Source: DASRHY01 sp046765875 (lineage in GTDB: Bacteria > Actinomycetota > Actinomycetes > Propionibacteriales > Kribbellaceae). Taken from it: 15,678 nt of DNA. Below, piece after piece: positions 1-6,999 of the stretch. The stretch covers positions 1-15,678 of the forward strand of contig JBKPSJ010000133.1 in the NCBI GenBank assembly GCA_046765875.1, read 5' to 3'. Below the pieces are notes generated by a model. It had not been told where the DNA came from and did no database searches. It saw only the letters and a list, made by a program, of their open reading frames with translations. The translations under genes were made by a program, and so were the position numbers. Positions within the stretch are counted from its first letter, which is position 1. Every line of letters starts with the position of its first letter.

Positions 1-2
1 GG

Positions 3-2189
3 CCGGCCCCGCTCAGTGCCGAAGCCTCCGCGGAGCTGCTGACGTCGAGGTTGGGCCGGGCGGCGGACGAGCGCTTCGCCGATGCGTCGTACCGGGCCAC
101 GTCGGGGAACCCGCTGCTGATCCGGGCGCTGGCCGGGACGCTGCGGCAGGCCGGCGTCGATCCGGTCGGCGCCAACGCCGGCCAGGTTCTCGGGCTCGGT
201 TACCGGGCGGTCTCACGCGCGGTCGCGCTGCGGCTGGCCGGCGTGTCGGAGGCGACGACGGCGGTGGCGCGCGCCCTCGCGGTGCTCGGACAGGGCGCCC
301 GCGCCGAGATGGCCGGCGATCTGGCCGGGCTGGACCCGATCACCACAGCCGAGAGTCTGGCCGAGCTCATCGCGATGGGGCTGGTCGAGGGCGAGGATCG
401 GGTCGGCTTCGTCCACCCGCTCGTCGCCGCCGCGGTGTACGGCGACATCAGCGTTCGCGAGCGGGCCGAGGCACACGCTCGCGCCGCCGACGTACTGGAC
501 AAGGCCGGCGCGTCCGCGGAGCAGGTCGGCGTGCATCTCCTCAAGGTCCCGCCCGGTACGTCGCCAGGAGCCGCGGACCGGTTGCGCCGGGCGGCCGCGA
601 TGGCCCGGACCCGCGGCTCTGCGGAGGCGGCGTACACGTTCCTCGAACGATGCCTGCACGAGCCGGGCGAGCGGCGGGCGCTCCTCGCGGAGACGGCGGC
701 CGTGGCGATCCAGGTGGACTTGCGGGCGGCTGCCGGACTGCTCGCCGAGGCACGCGACCTGGCCGGCGATCCAGCCGAACGGGCCCGGCTCGGCCTGCAG
801 CTCGGCAACGCGTACGGGCTGCTGATCGATCCCGACGCCGCGGTGGCCGCGTTCGTCGCCGCCCGCGACGAGGCACCGCCGGGTGAGGAGGACCTGCGCC
901 GCAGGCTGGAGGCGACGCTGCTGGTCGGGTCGGTGATCGTGCCGGGGCGGCTGGGGCTGGCCGACGGGGTACCGGAGCTGTGTGCGCTGCCGCCGCACGA
1001 CAGCACCGGCGGGCGGATGCTCGAGGCAACGATCGGCATGCACCTGATGCGCCGGTGCGTCCCGGACGGGCTGCGCCGGGCCCGGGCGGCGCTGGCCGAC
1101 GGCGAACTGGTCCGCACGATGAACGGCGAGGGGGCGCTGGTGGCGGGCTGGCTGGTCCTGGTCGCGGCCGACGACCCGGCGGGTCTGGCCAGTCTCGAGG
1201 CGGCGATGGCGCAGGCGCACCTGAACGGCTCGCTGCGCGCGCTGGCTGCGGCGCACTGCTTCCGGTCGATGGGCCGGCTGTGGACCGGCCAACTGGCCGA
1301 CGCGGAGAGCGATGCCCGGGCCGCGCTCGACATGGCCGGCAGCGGCCGGGTGGACATCGGCGCCAGCTTCGCCGGTGCGTACCTGGCCGGCGCGCTGGCC
1401 GAGCGCGGCGAGTTGGACGAGGCGGAGCGAGTCGTGCACTCGCTCGGTGTACCCGCGGCCGACCCGGGCGACTTGCCGCGGTACTACGTGCTCGACGTCT
1501 GGGCGCGGATCATGCTGCTGCGCGGCCGGTACGAGGAGGCGCTCGCCGCTGCCAGGGTGGCCGGCCGGGTGTGGCAGGAGTACGGGTTCGACAACCCGGC
1601 GCTGGCCTGCTGGCGAACGGTGGCGGCCGAGGCGGCGTACCGGATCGGCAATCCCGACGAGGCCCACGACCTGCTCGCCGCCGACCTGGAACAGGCCCGG
1701 CGATGGGCCGCGCCCCGTGGGCTGTCGAGGGTGCTGCGCACGATCGGGACGCTGACCGGCGACGAGGATGTGCTCCGCGAGGCGGTCGGCCTGGTGGAGG
1801 ACAGCCCGGCCCGGCTGGAACGTGCGGCCGCACTTCTTGATCTGGGATCCGCGGTACGCCGTACCGGACGGCGGGCCGAGTCCCGCGACCTGCTGAGCCG
1901 GGCGCTGGACGATGCCGAGTTCTGCGGCGCCGTACCGCTGGCCGACCGGGCGGCGGCCGAGCTCCGGATCGCCGGGTTCCGGCCTCGGCGCAACCGCCTC
2001 ACCGGCCCGGCCGCTCTCACCCCGAGCGAGCTGCGAGTAGCCGAACTGGCCGCGGCGGGCTCGTCGAACCGCGAGATCGCGCAGACGCTGTTCGTCACGA
2101 CCAAGACGGTCGAACTGCACCTGTCGAACGCATACCGCAAACTCGGCGTGTCCGGACGACGGAATCTCGCCGCCGCGCTCGCGCCGTGA
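3..2189 (+). CDS. LuxR-family transcriptional regulator, large ATP-binding type (5' partial)
   Basis: The reading frame is open from base 3 with no stop, so the start and the N-terminal Walker-A region lie left of the window. The visible part begins inside the ATPase module (TSGNPLLIRALAGTL near base 100 is the typical sensor/lid region). A winged or arginine-finger region and a long alpha-helical TPR-like region rich in Ala, Leu and Arg follow. The last ~57 residues (about bases 2016-2186) are a LuxR/GerE helix-turn-helix: LTPSELRVAELAAAGSSNRE, then IAQTLFVTTKTVELHLSNAYRKL in family order. This layout is that of LAL (MalT-like) regulators, usually about 900 residues, so roughly 20% may be missing. 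Such proteins are cytoplasmic activators that bind ATP and an inducer; the target is unknown. The TTG at 51 is not a credible start because homology extends upstream of it. The -35-like box of the metE promoter overlaps the stop codon. Confidence 0.88.
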   Translation, partial: PAPLSAEASAELLTSRLGRAADERFADASYRATSGNPLLIRALAGTLRQAGVDPVGANAGQVLGLGYRAVSRAVALRLAGVSEATTAVARALAVLGQGARAEMAGDLAGLDPITTAESLAELIAMGLVEGEDRVGFVHPLVAAAVYGDISVRERAEAHARAADVLDKAGASAEQVGVHLLKVPPGTSPGAADRLRRAAAMARTRGSAEAAYTFLERCLHEPGERRALLAETAAVAIQVDLRAAAGLLAEARDLAGDPAERARLGLQLGNAYGLLIDPDAAVAAFVAARDEAPPGEEDLRRRLEATLLVGSVIVPGRLGLADGVPELCALPPHDSTGGRMLEATIGMHLMRRCVPDGLRRARAALADGELVRTMNGEGALVAGWLVLVAADDPAGLASLEAAMAQAHLNGSLRALAAAHCFRSMGRLWTGQLADAESDARAALDMAGSGRVDIGASFAGAYLAGALAERGELDEAERVVHSLGVPAADPGDLPRYYVLDVWARIMLLRGRYEEALAAARVAGRVWQEYGFDNPALACWRTVAAEAAYRIGNPDEAHDLLAADLEQARRWAAPRGLSRVLRTIGTLTGDEDVLREAVGLVEDSPARLERAAALLDLGSAVRRTGRRAESRDLLSRALDDAEFCGAVPLADRAAAELRIAGFRPRRNRLTGPAALTPSELRVAELAAAGSSNREIAQTLFVTTKTVELHLSNAYRKLGVSGRRNLAAALAP

Positions 2190-2214
2190 CTGATCGGCAG
2201 GCGCGAGCTAGGGT
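2186..2214 (+). promoter_or_regulatory. Candidate promoter of the metE leader
   Basis: A -10-like TAGGGT lies at 2209-2214. A -35-like GTGACT lies at 2186-2191, 17 bp upstream, overlapping the stop codon of the LuxR-type gene. The predicted transcription start is around 2220-2221, which is the first base of the closing stem of the structured leader. That coincidence supports the call; the boxes alone would be weak evidence in GC-rich DNA. Confidence 0.45.
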
Positions 2215-2219
2215 CGGGG

Positions 2220-2348
2220 GTGCCGACGGTTCGTGACCGGTGGAACGCCCGCGGGGCGCATCCGGGCACGAGACGCTTCAGGAAACGGCCAGTGGTCCGC
2301 GGTCAGATGACCCGGTCCGCCCGTGAGTCCGAGGACTGCCGTCGGTGC
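2220..2348 (+). ncRNA. Structured metE leader RNA, cobalamin-riboswitch-like
   Basis: Read directly: 2220-2229 pairs with 2339-2348 (10 bp, two G-U) and closes a multibranch structure. Inside are three hairpins. A is 2231-2235/2267-2271, 2237-2240/2262-2265 and 2246-2250/2254-2258. B is 2285-2288/2321-2324 with 2297-2299/2313-2315 and 2301-2304/2309-2312. C is AGTC-CGAG-GACT at 2326-2337. The GGT just inside the 5' stem, the AGTCCGAGGACTGCC segment and the flanking stem resemble the 5' GGU and 3' B12 box of cobalamin riboswitches (Rfam RF00174), which control metE in several actinobacteria. Against this, the B12 box lacks one base and the domain is about 129 nt where roughly 200 is usual; the canonical GGUG-AAUCC core is not obvious. 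It could be a compact variant or another class. Confidence 0.5.
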
Positions 2349-2383
2349 GCGTACCTGCCGGTGCGCGCCCGGACTCGTCACGT

Positions 2384-2395
2384 GGAGGACTCATG
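2384..2395 (+). promoter_or_regulatory. Ribosome-binding site and start of metE
   Basis: GGAGG at 2384-2388 sits four bases before ATG at 2393 and decides the start. An in-frame GTG at 2345 lies inside the 3' strand of the leader stem and is rejected. Bases 2387-2395 (GGACTCATG) are complementary over 9 bp (one G-U) to 2322-2330 in the leader, so this site can be masked by the leader RNA. Confidence 0.7.
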
Positions 2396-4594
2396 ACCAC
2401 CGCTTGGAGAAACATACGAACCACCGTGCTCGGCTACCCGCGGATCGGCCCGCGGCGCGAGCTCAAGAGGGCGACCGAGAGCTACTGGTCCGGCTCGATC
2501 GACGCCGCCGAGTTGGACGGCGTGGCCAAGGGGCTGCGGCTGGACATGCTGCGCGACCTCGCCGGTCGCGGGCTCGATGTCGTACCGGTCAACACGTTCT
2601 CGTACTACGACCAGGTGCTCGACACGATCGCCCTGGTCGACGCCGTTCCGGAGCGGTTCCGCGAGTTGGGCCTGTCGCCGCTGGACACGTACTTCACGAT
2701 GGCCCGCGGTTCGGATCGGGTGGCTCCGCTGGAGCTGACCAAATGGTTCGACACGAACTACCACTACTTGGTGCCCGAGCTGGACGAGTCGACGCTGTTC
2801 CGGCTGGTCGCGGACAAGCCGCTGGCGGAGTTCGCCGAGGCGCTGGCGTTAGGCGTACCGACCCGGCCGGTGCTGATCGGGCCGTTGACGTTCCTGCTGC
2901 TGTCCAAGCCTTCGTCGCGCGCTCCAGAAGGTTTTTCACCGCTCGACCTGCTCGACCCGCTGCTCGACGTGTACGCCGATCTGCTGGAGCGGCTCGCAGA
3001 GGCCGGCGCGGAATGGGTCCAGCTGGACGAGCCCGTGTACGTTGCCGACCGCAACGCCGACGAGCTTGCCGCGCTGCAGCGCACCTACGACCGGCTGGCG
3101 GCCGTCGAGCGCAGGCCGAAGCTGCTGGTGGCGTCGTACTTCGGCGACCTGGGCCCGGCACTGCCGTTGCTCGCGGCAACGAACATCGACGGTATCGGAC
3201 TCGATCTCGTGACCGCACCTGAGCAGCGGTTCGATGGCAGGACCGTGTTCGCCGGGATCGTCGACGGACGCAACGTCTGGCGCACCGACCTGGCCGCAGC
3301 GCTGGATCGGTGCCGGTCGATACAGGGCGATGTCGTCGTCTCGACGTCGTGCTCGCTTCTGCACATTCCGTACGACCTCGACGCGGAGACCGATCTCGAT
3401 CCGGAGGTCCGGGACCGGCTGAGCTTCGCCCGGCAGAAGGTGGACGAGGTGGTCCGGATCGGCGGCGCCTTGCGCGAAGGCGCGGATCTCAGCCACGCGA
3501 CCACGCCCTCATCGGCCGGGACGCGACCGGCGATCCGGCCGGACGAGCGGCAGCGGGCGCCGTACGCCGAGCGTGCCGCCGCCCAGCGCGACGCGCTCGA
3601 CCTGCCCGAACTCGCGACCACGACGATCGGGTCGTTCCCGCAGACCGCCGAGGTCCGCAGGGCCCGGGCCGACCTGCGCGCCGGCCGGATCGACCAGGCC
3701 GCGTACGACGCATTCCTGCGGGACGAGATCGCCCGGGTGATCCGGCTGCAGGAGGAGATCGGCCTGGATGTCCTGGTCCACGGCGAGCCCGAGCGCAACG
3801 ACATGGTTCAGTACTTCGCCGAACAGTTGGAGGGCTTCGCCACTACTGCGAAGGGCTGGGTCCAGTCGTACGGCAGCCGGTGCGTACGACCACCGATCCT
3901 GTACGGCGACGTGGCCCGGCCGGGGCCGATGACGGTCGGCTGGACGACGTACGCGCAGTCGCTCACCGACCGGCCGGTCAAGGGGATGCTGACCGGGCCG
4001 GTGACGATCCTGGCCTGGTCGTTCGTCCGCGACGACCAGCCGCTGGCCGACACGGCCGACCAGGTGGCGCTGGCGCTGCGTGCCGAGATCGACGACTTGG
4101 TCGCCGCGGGCACAGCGATAGTCCAGGTCGACGAGCCCGCGCTGCGCGAACTCCTGCCGCTGCGTGAGGCCGACCGCAAGGAGTACCTGGACTGGTCGAT
4201 CGGTGCGTTCCGGCTGGCGACCGGGGGAGCGCCGGCACCGGTCCAGATCCACACCCACCTGTGCTACTCCGAGTTCGGCGCGGTGATCGCCGGCATCGAC
4301 GGACTCGACGCCGACGTCACCACGATCGAGGCGGCCCGGTCGCGGATGGAGATCCTGTCCGACCTCGCCCGTACCGGTTTCTGGCGTGGGGTCGGCCCGG
4401 GCGTATACGACATCCACTCGCCACGAGTCCCGTCGACGGAGGAGATCGTGGACCTGCTGGCCGCGGCGGTGGCGGCGATTCCGCCGGACCGGCTGTGGGT
4501 CAACCCGGACTGCGGGCTGAAGACGCGTACGTACGCTGAGGCCGAACCGGCGCTTCGCAATCTGGTGGCAGCCGCCCGCCGGATCCGGGGCTAG
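2393..4594 (+). CDS. metE: 5-methyltetrahydropteroyltriglutamate--homocysteine methyltransferase (cobalamin-independent methionine synthase)
   Basis: The enzyme transfers a methyl group from 5-methyltetrahydropteroyl-triglutamate to homocysteine, giving methionine in the cytosol without cobalamin. The 733-residue product is slightly shorter than the usual 750-770 and has both halves. The N-terminal barrel opens with GYPRIGPRRELKRATESYW (residues 14-32). The catalytic C-terminal barrel starts at TTIGSFPQTAEVRRAR (410-425). The zinc ligands are His622 and Cys624 (HTHLCYSEF), Glu646 (TTIEAARS) and Cys707 (NPDCGLKTR). Their spacing (+2, +22, +61) equals that of E. coli His641/Cys643/Glu665/Cys726, so the site looks intact. 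The gene stands alone behind a structured leader, and its TAG stop overlaps the stop of the convergent DUF1360 gene. Presence of a cobalamin-dependent MetH elsewhere would make B12 control sensible, but that cannot be seen here. Confidence 0.97.
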   Translation: MTTAWRNIRTTVLGYPRIGPRRELKRATESYWSGSIDAAELDGVAKGLRLDMLRDLAGRGLDVVPVNTFSYYDQVLDTIALVDAVPERFRELGLSPLDTYFTMARGSDRVAPLELTKWFDTNYHYLVPELDESTLFRLVADKPLAEFAEALALGVPTRPVLIGPLTFLLLSKPSSRAPEGFSPLDLLDPLLDVYADLLERLAEAGAEWVQLDEPVYVADRNADELAALQRTYDRLAAVERRPKLLVASYFGDLGPALPLLAATNIDGIGLDLVTAPEQRFDGRTVFAGIVDGRNVWRTDLAAALDRCRSIQGDVVVSTSCSLLHIPYDLDAETDLDPEVRDRLSFARQKVDEVVRIGGALREGADLSHATTPSSAGTRPAIRPDERQRAPYAERAAAQRDALDLPELATTTIGSFPQTAEVRRARADLRAGRIDQAAYDAFLRDEIARVIRLQEEIGLDVLVHGEPERNDMVQYFAEQLEGFATTAKGWVQSYGSRCVRPPILYGDVARPGPMTVGWTTYAQSLTDRPVKGMLTGPVTILAWSFVRDDQPLADTADQVALALRAEIDDLVAAGTAIVQVDEPALRELLPLREADRKEYLDWSIGAFRLATGGAPAPVQIHTHLCYSEFGAVIAGIDGLDADVTTIEAARSRMEILSDLARTGFWRGVGPGVYDIHSPRVPSTEEIVDLLAAAVAAIPPDRLWVNPDCGLKTRTYAEAEPALRNLVAAARRIRG

Positions 4595-4600
4595 GGCCCC
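4587..4600. terminator. Small GC hairpin across convergent stops, possible bidirectional terminator
   Basis: GGGGC (4587-4591) and GCCCC (4596-4600) form a 5-bp stem with loop TAGG. The palindromic CTAG at 4591-4594 contains the TAG stops of both metE (+) and the DUF1360 gene (-). There is no U-tract, so termination activity is only a guess. Confidence 0.25.
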
Positions 4601-5103
4601 TCGGCGGCCTGCTGGAGGCGGGCGTATATCAACTGGAGGAAGTCTGCGCCCGCCAGCGTGGTGAACATGGCTGCGATGACACGAGTCAACCGCGGCGCGA
4701 ACAGCAGCCCGACTGTGAAACCCCCGGCGATCCATGCGTCGAGACAGAACGGGCAGGTGATCAACTCGCCGACCGCATGCCTGACGGAACTGTCCTTCCG
4801 CGGTTCCTCCATCAGCTCGGCCGGGCCGCCCGGACTGTTGTACCGGGCGAACGGCGCACGCAGCGGACTGGTGACGGCGTCCTTCGCAAGGGTGCGCGAC
4901 AGCTTGTGGGTGCCGGCAACCATCAGCGCCAGGTCGTACGGAGTGACCCGCGCGAGCCGAGTGCCGCGGCGCAGGGCGACCGCGCCGATGATGCCGGCGA
5001 TGGCGGTCAAGGTGCTCAGTACGACCAGGTAGCCACGAAGGGGGCGGTCGGAGCCCTGGCTGTACTCCTCGGCCTCGGACTGCAGTGTGCTCGTTGTCGA
5101 CAT
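4591..5103 (-). CDS. DUF1360 family small membrane protein
   Basis: The 170-residue product has a hydrophilic N-terminus, a likely membrane segment at residues 23-44 (LRGYLVVLSTLTAIAGIIGA...), and the DUF1360-type segment YDLALMVAGTHKLSRTLAKD (56-75). A hydrophobic region follows a CPFCLDAW motif (117-124) at about 123-152. The paired cysteines of CPFC could bind metal or form a disulfide, but the role of the family is unknown. ATG at 5103 is preferred because GGAG precedes it by about 7 bases. An in-frame GTG at 5154 would overlap the upstream stop as GTGA but has no Shine-Dalgarno sequence. It is probably co-transcribed with the 286-residue gene 47 bp upstream. Confidence 0.75.
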   Translation of the reverse strand: MSTTSTLQSEAEEYSQGSDRPLRGYLVVLSTLTAIAGIIGAVALRRGTRLARVTPYDLALMVAGTHKLSRTLAKDAVTSPLRAPFARYNSPGGPAELMEEPRKDSSVRHAVGELITCPFCLDAWIAGGFTVGLLFAPRLTRVIAAMFTTLAGADFLQLIYARLQQAAEGP

Positions 5104-5150
5104 CACGGCTCCACGTGGTCGTCGGGGGAGCAACCCCTGTTCCCGGTCGA

Positions 5151-6011
5151 TCACCGCTCAAACCGGAGCAGGGTTTCGCACAGGTCGATGAGGCGCTGGC
5201 GCAGCGGCCTGGCACGGTCGGCGAAACCGCGCTGGGCCGCCGCGTACGCGGCCTTGCCCGCGGTCGTCTCGATCCGGACCGGCTCGTAGCCGAGGCCGGA
5301 CAGGTCGTACGGCGACGCCCGCATATCGACTTCGCGGATGTCGCGGGCCAGTTCGAGGCAGTCGAGCAGCAGCGGACCAGGCGTGAACGGCATCAGCTTG
5401 GCCGCCCACTTGTAGAGGTCCATGTTCGCGTGCAGGCAGCCGCCCTGCTCGAGCGCGGGTTGCTGCTCGCGGGTCGGCTGCATCGTGTTGAGCCGACGGG
5501 CCGCTCCGGTGAAGAAGCGGAACGCGTCGAAGTGCGAGCAAGCGATCCGGTGCGACTCGACCACCCGATCTGTGCCGGTAGTACCCAGTCGCAGCGGCCA
5601 GGTGTTGTGGCGTACCTGCTCGGCGGGCTGCCGGTAGACCATCGCCCATTCGTGCATCCCGAAGCAGCCGAACTGCGCCGGCCGGTCGATCGTTGCCGTG
5701 AGCAACTTGTGGATCCAGGCTGTGCTCTCGGCCCGGCGGCCGATCTCGTTCGGGTCCAGCTCGACGCCATCGCTGACCGCCCGGTACCCACGCCGCGACG
5801 CGTAGGCCGGAGCGTCGAGCAACCTGATCCCGGGCCCGGGATGCCAGACCCGCAGTTGTCCGGGCCGGGTGTGGTAGTACGTGAACAGGAAGTCCTCGAC
5901 CGGATGCTTCTGCCGCAGGCGCTTCCGTGACACGTGCCCGGCGGTCAGCGCATCGGCCCGATCGGCGTGTGCGGTCGCGATCGGCTCCCACTCAACCGCC
6001 GCGAGCACCAT
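5151..6011 (-). CDS. Conserved actinobacterial protein of unknown function (sometimes annotated 3-methyladenine DNA glycosylase)
   Basis: The 286-residue soluble protein shows strong blocks that look conserved: HPVEDFLFTYYHTRP (36-50), FGCFGMHEWAMVYR (114-127), SHFDAFRFFTGAA (159-171) and GGCLHANMDLYKWA (190-203). I recall relatives in Streptomyces and mycobacteria carrying the label 3-methyladenine DNA glycosylase. I see no helix-hairpin-helix of the AlkA type and none of the known Tag or AAG motifs, so I would not transfer that name. Conserved His, Cys and Asp residues in three blocks could form a metal site; this is inference. The start is uncertain: ATG at 6011 directly follows GTG at 6014 in frame. 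A TAGACT box just upstream suggests a leaderless message. The DUF1360 gene follows in the same direction. Confidence 0.7.
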   Translation of the reverse strand: MVLAAVEWEPIATAHADRADALTAGHVSRKRLRQKHPVEDFLFTYYHTRPGQLRVWHPGPGIRLLDAPAYASRRGYRAVSDGVELDPNEIGRRAESTAWIHKLLTATIDRPAQFGCFGMHEWAMVYRQPAEQVRHNTWPLRLGTTGTDRVVESHRIACSHFDAFRFFTGAARRLNTMQPTREQQPALEQGGCLHANMDLYKWAAKLMPFTPGPLLLDCLELARDIREVDMRASPYDLSGLGYEPVRIETTAGKAAYAAAQRGFADRARPLRQRLIDLCETLLRFER

Positions 6012-6021
6012 CACGCCCGCA

Positions 6022-6027
6022 AGTCTA
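6022..6027 (-). promoter_or_regulatory. Candidate leaderless -10 box for the 286-residue gene
   Basis: On the minus strand TAGACT (TANNNT type) ends seven bases before GTG at 6014, the spacing expected if transcription starts at the start codon itself. No Shine-Dalgarno sequence precedes that start, which agrees with a leaderless message. No clear -35 box is present, so confidence is low. Confidence 0.35.
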
Positions 6028-6234
6028 CGAGTGTGCTGAACAACGAGGTTCGAGCAGCGAGCGGCTCATCCGCCCGGCTGGTAACGCGGCGAGGACGACC
6101 CCGCACTGATTCACTCAACGCCTCCAACGCCGCCTCCATCGTCTGGTCGATGCCCACCGCCAACGCATTTGGGCCCCGCCGAGTCCCCCGGACGGCCGGC
6201 ACGTGACGGCTCTCCACTCGACTCGTGCGAGACG

Positions 6235-6271
6235 CTTGGCCGTACGGCCAAGCCTTGGTCGTACGGCCAGG
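6235..6271. repeat. Two tandem 18-bp palindromes, operator-like
   Basis: CTTGGCCGTACGGCCAAG (6235-6252) is a perfect 18-bp palindrome. CTTGGTCGTACGGCCAGG (6254-6271) repeats it in direct orientation with three changes and remains nearly symmetric. The two GTAC centres are 19 bp apart. Spaced dyads of this kind in a non-coding gap are typical of sites for a dimeric regulator, although no regulator gene adjoins and no strong promoter overlaps. Confidence 0.6.
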
Positions 6272-6313
6272 CGTTGACACTCGGGTCCCCAAAGACCGCC
6301 CGGGCCGCGAGCG

Positions 6314-6322
6314 TTGTCCACA
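6314..6322 (+). promoter_or_regulatory. Single DnaA-box-like sequence
   Basis: TTGTCCACA matches the preferred DnaA 9-mer of actinobacteria such as Streptomyces. It lies in the non-coding gap inside a short dyad (GTTGT-CC-ACAAC, 6313-6324). No second box was found nearby, so it is not an origin, and it may be chance. Confidence 0.3.
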
Positions 6323-6343
6323 ACCCGCGGTCGTTCGCAAGCG

Positions 6344-6910
6344 TTACGAATTCGGGATGCCCGGGTCACTCCCCGATGGGACGTCTTCACTCAAATCCTC
6401 GCGGCGATGGGTCGCATGCCCGTCATCCTCCAGGACAAGGCGGAACGCGATGAGGTCGACGCCTGGGACGGGGGTCCAGTCGCGTTCGGGCAGGCGGGTG
6501 AACCCGAGCGAGGTGTAGATGTGGTGTGCGGTCGCCATCTTGGTACTGCTCGACAGCACCACAGCGGTGAAGCCGAGCTGCCGGCTGCGGTCGAGACAGT
6601 GCCGCGTCAGCGCCCTGCCCACTCCGAGGCCGCGCGCGGCCGGGGAGACCGCGAGCATCCGGAACTCACCCTCGGTGTCGGTGCCGATCTCGCGGTACGG
6701 CGACCCGAGCGGGCAGAACGTCACCGTGCCGGCCAGTCCGGCCGACCCGGCCGCGACCCACAGCTCGGCCTTCTCGGCCCGGTTCGCGGCGTCGCGTAGT
6801 ACCAGGTCATAGTTCGATCCGGGTTCGACCAGCCCGTCGGCGACATAGGCCGACGCGGTGAGGTCGCCGATCGCGGCGTACTCGTCGGGCAGTGCTCGGC
6901 GGATCTCCAC
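6344..6910 (-). CDS. GNAT family N-acetyltransferase
   Basis: The 188-residue product is a cytosolic acetyl-CoA-dependent acyltransferase of unknown substrate. It starts MEIRRALPDEYAAI and shows motif D/A as GEFRMLAVSPAARGLGVGRA (81-100), whose R-G-x-G-V-G-R-A loop binds the CoA pyrophosphate. Motif B is HHIYTSLGFTRLPERDW (129-145), ending in a typical GF-x-R-x-PERDW stretch. The last ~28 residues are polar and probably disordered. The start is GTG at 6910 with AAGG about eight bases upstream on the minus strand. It is divergent from the DUF1800 gene across 89 bp. Confidence 0.9.
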   Translation of the reverse strand: MEIRRALPDEYAAIGDLTASAYVADGLVEPGSNYDLVLRDAANRAEKAELWVAAGSAGLAGTVTFCPLGSPYREIGTDTEGEFRMLAVSPAARGLGVGRALTRHCLDRSRQLGFTAVVLSSSTKMATAHHIYTSLGFTRLPERDWTPVPGVDLIAFRLVLEDDGHATHRREDLSEDVPSGSDPGIPNS

Positions 6911-6999
6911 CGAAGCACCTTCTCATCCAGTGCTGTGGATCTGCTGAAGATGCCGCCGATCCGCTGGTGAACCGCCGGCGGGCTGGACACGATCACGGC

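Larger units (their letters stand above)
6015..6343. other. Intergenic stretch without a convincing gene
   Basis: These 329 bp lie between two minus-strand genes. A 109-codon minus frame crosses it and ends in a TGA overlapping GTG 6014. Its third codon positions are much less G/C-biased than in the neighbouring genes, and the product has no recognisable domain, so I treat it as non-coding. The stretch holds tandem palindromes (6235-6271), a TTGACA hexamer (6274-6279) with no matching -10, and a DnaA-box-like 9-mer (6314-6322). Confidence 0.6.

Noticed and set aside
213..2120. Long minus-strand open frames (385 and 635 codons) opposite the LuxR-type gene
   Set aside because: They are antisense shadows of a GC-rich gene: Arg/Pro/Ser-rich products without domains, while the plus frame has clear ATPase and HTH motifs.
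2220..2392. SAM-type (including SAM-IV) riboswitch upstream of metE
   Set aside because: I could not find the conserved SAM core motifs; the 3' segment resembles a B12 box better.
3509..5215. 568-codon minus-strand frame across the end of metE and the DUF1360 gene
   Set aside because: It overlaps metE antisense and both minus-strand genes in another frame, and has no domain.
6274..6279. TTGACA hexamer as a -35 box
   Set aside because: No -10-like hexamer lies 16-19 bp downstream, and no plus-strand gene follows before 7000.
6011..6340. 109-codon minus-strand frame ending at the start of the 286-residue gene
   Set aside because: The TGA/GTG overlap is tempting, but weak third-position GC bias, a palindrome array inside and no recognisable domain argue against a gene.
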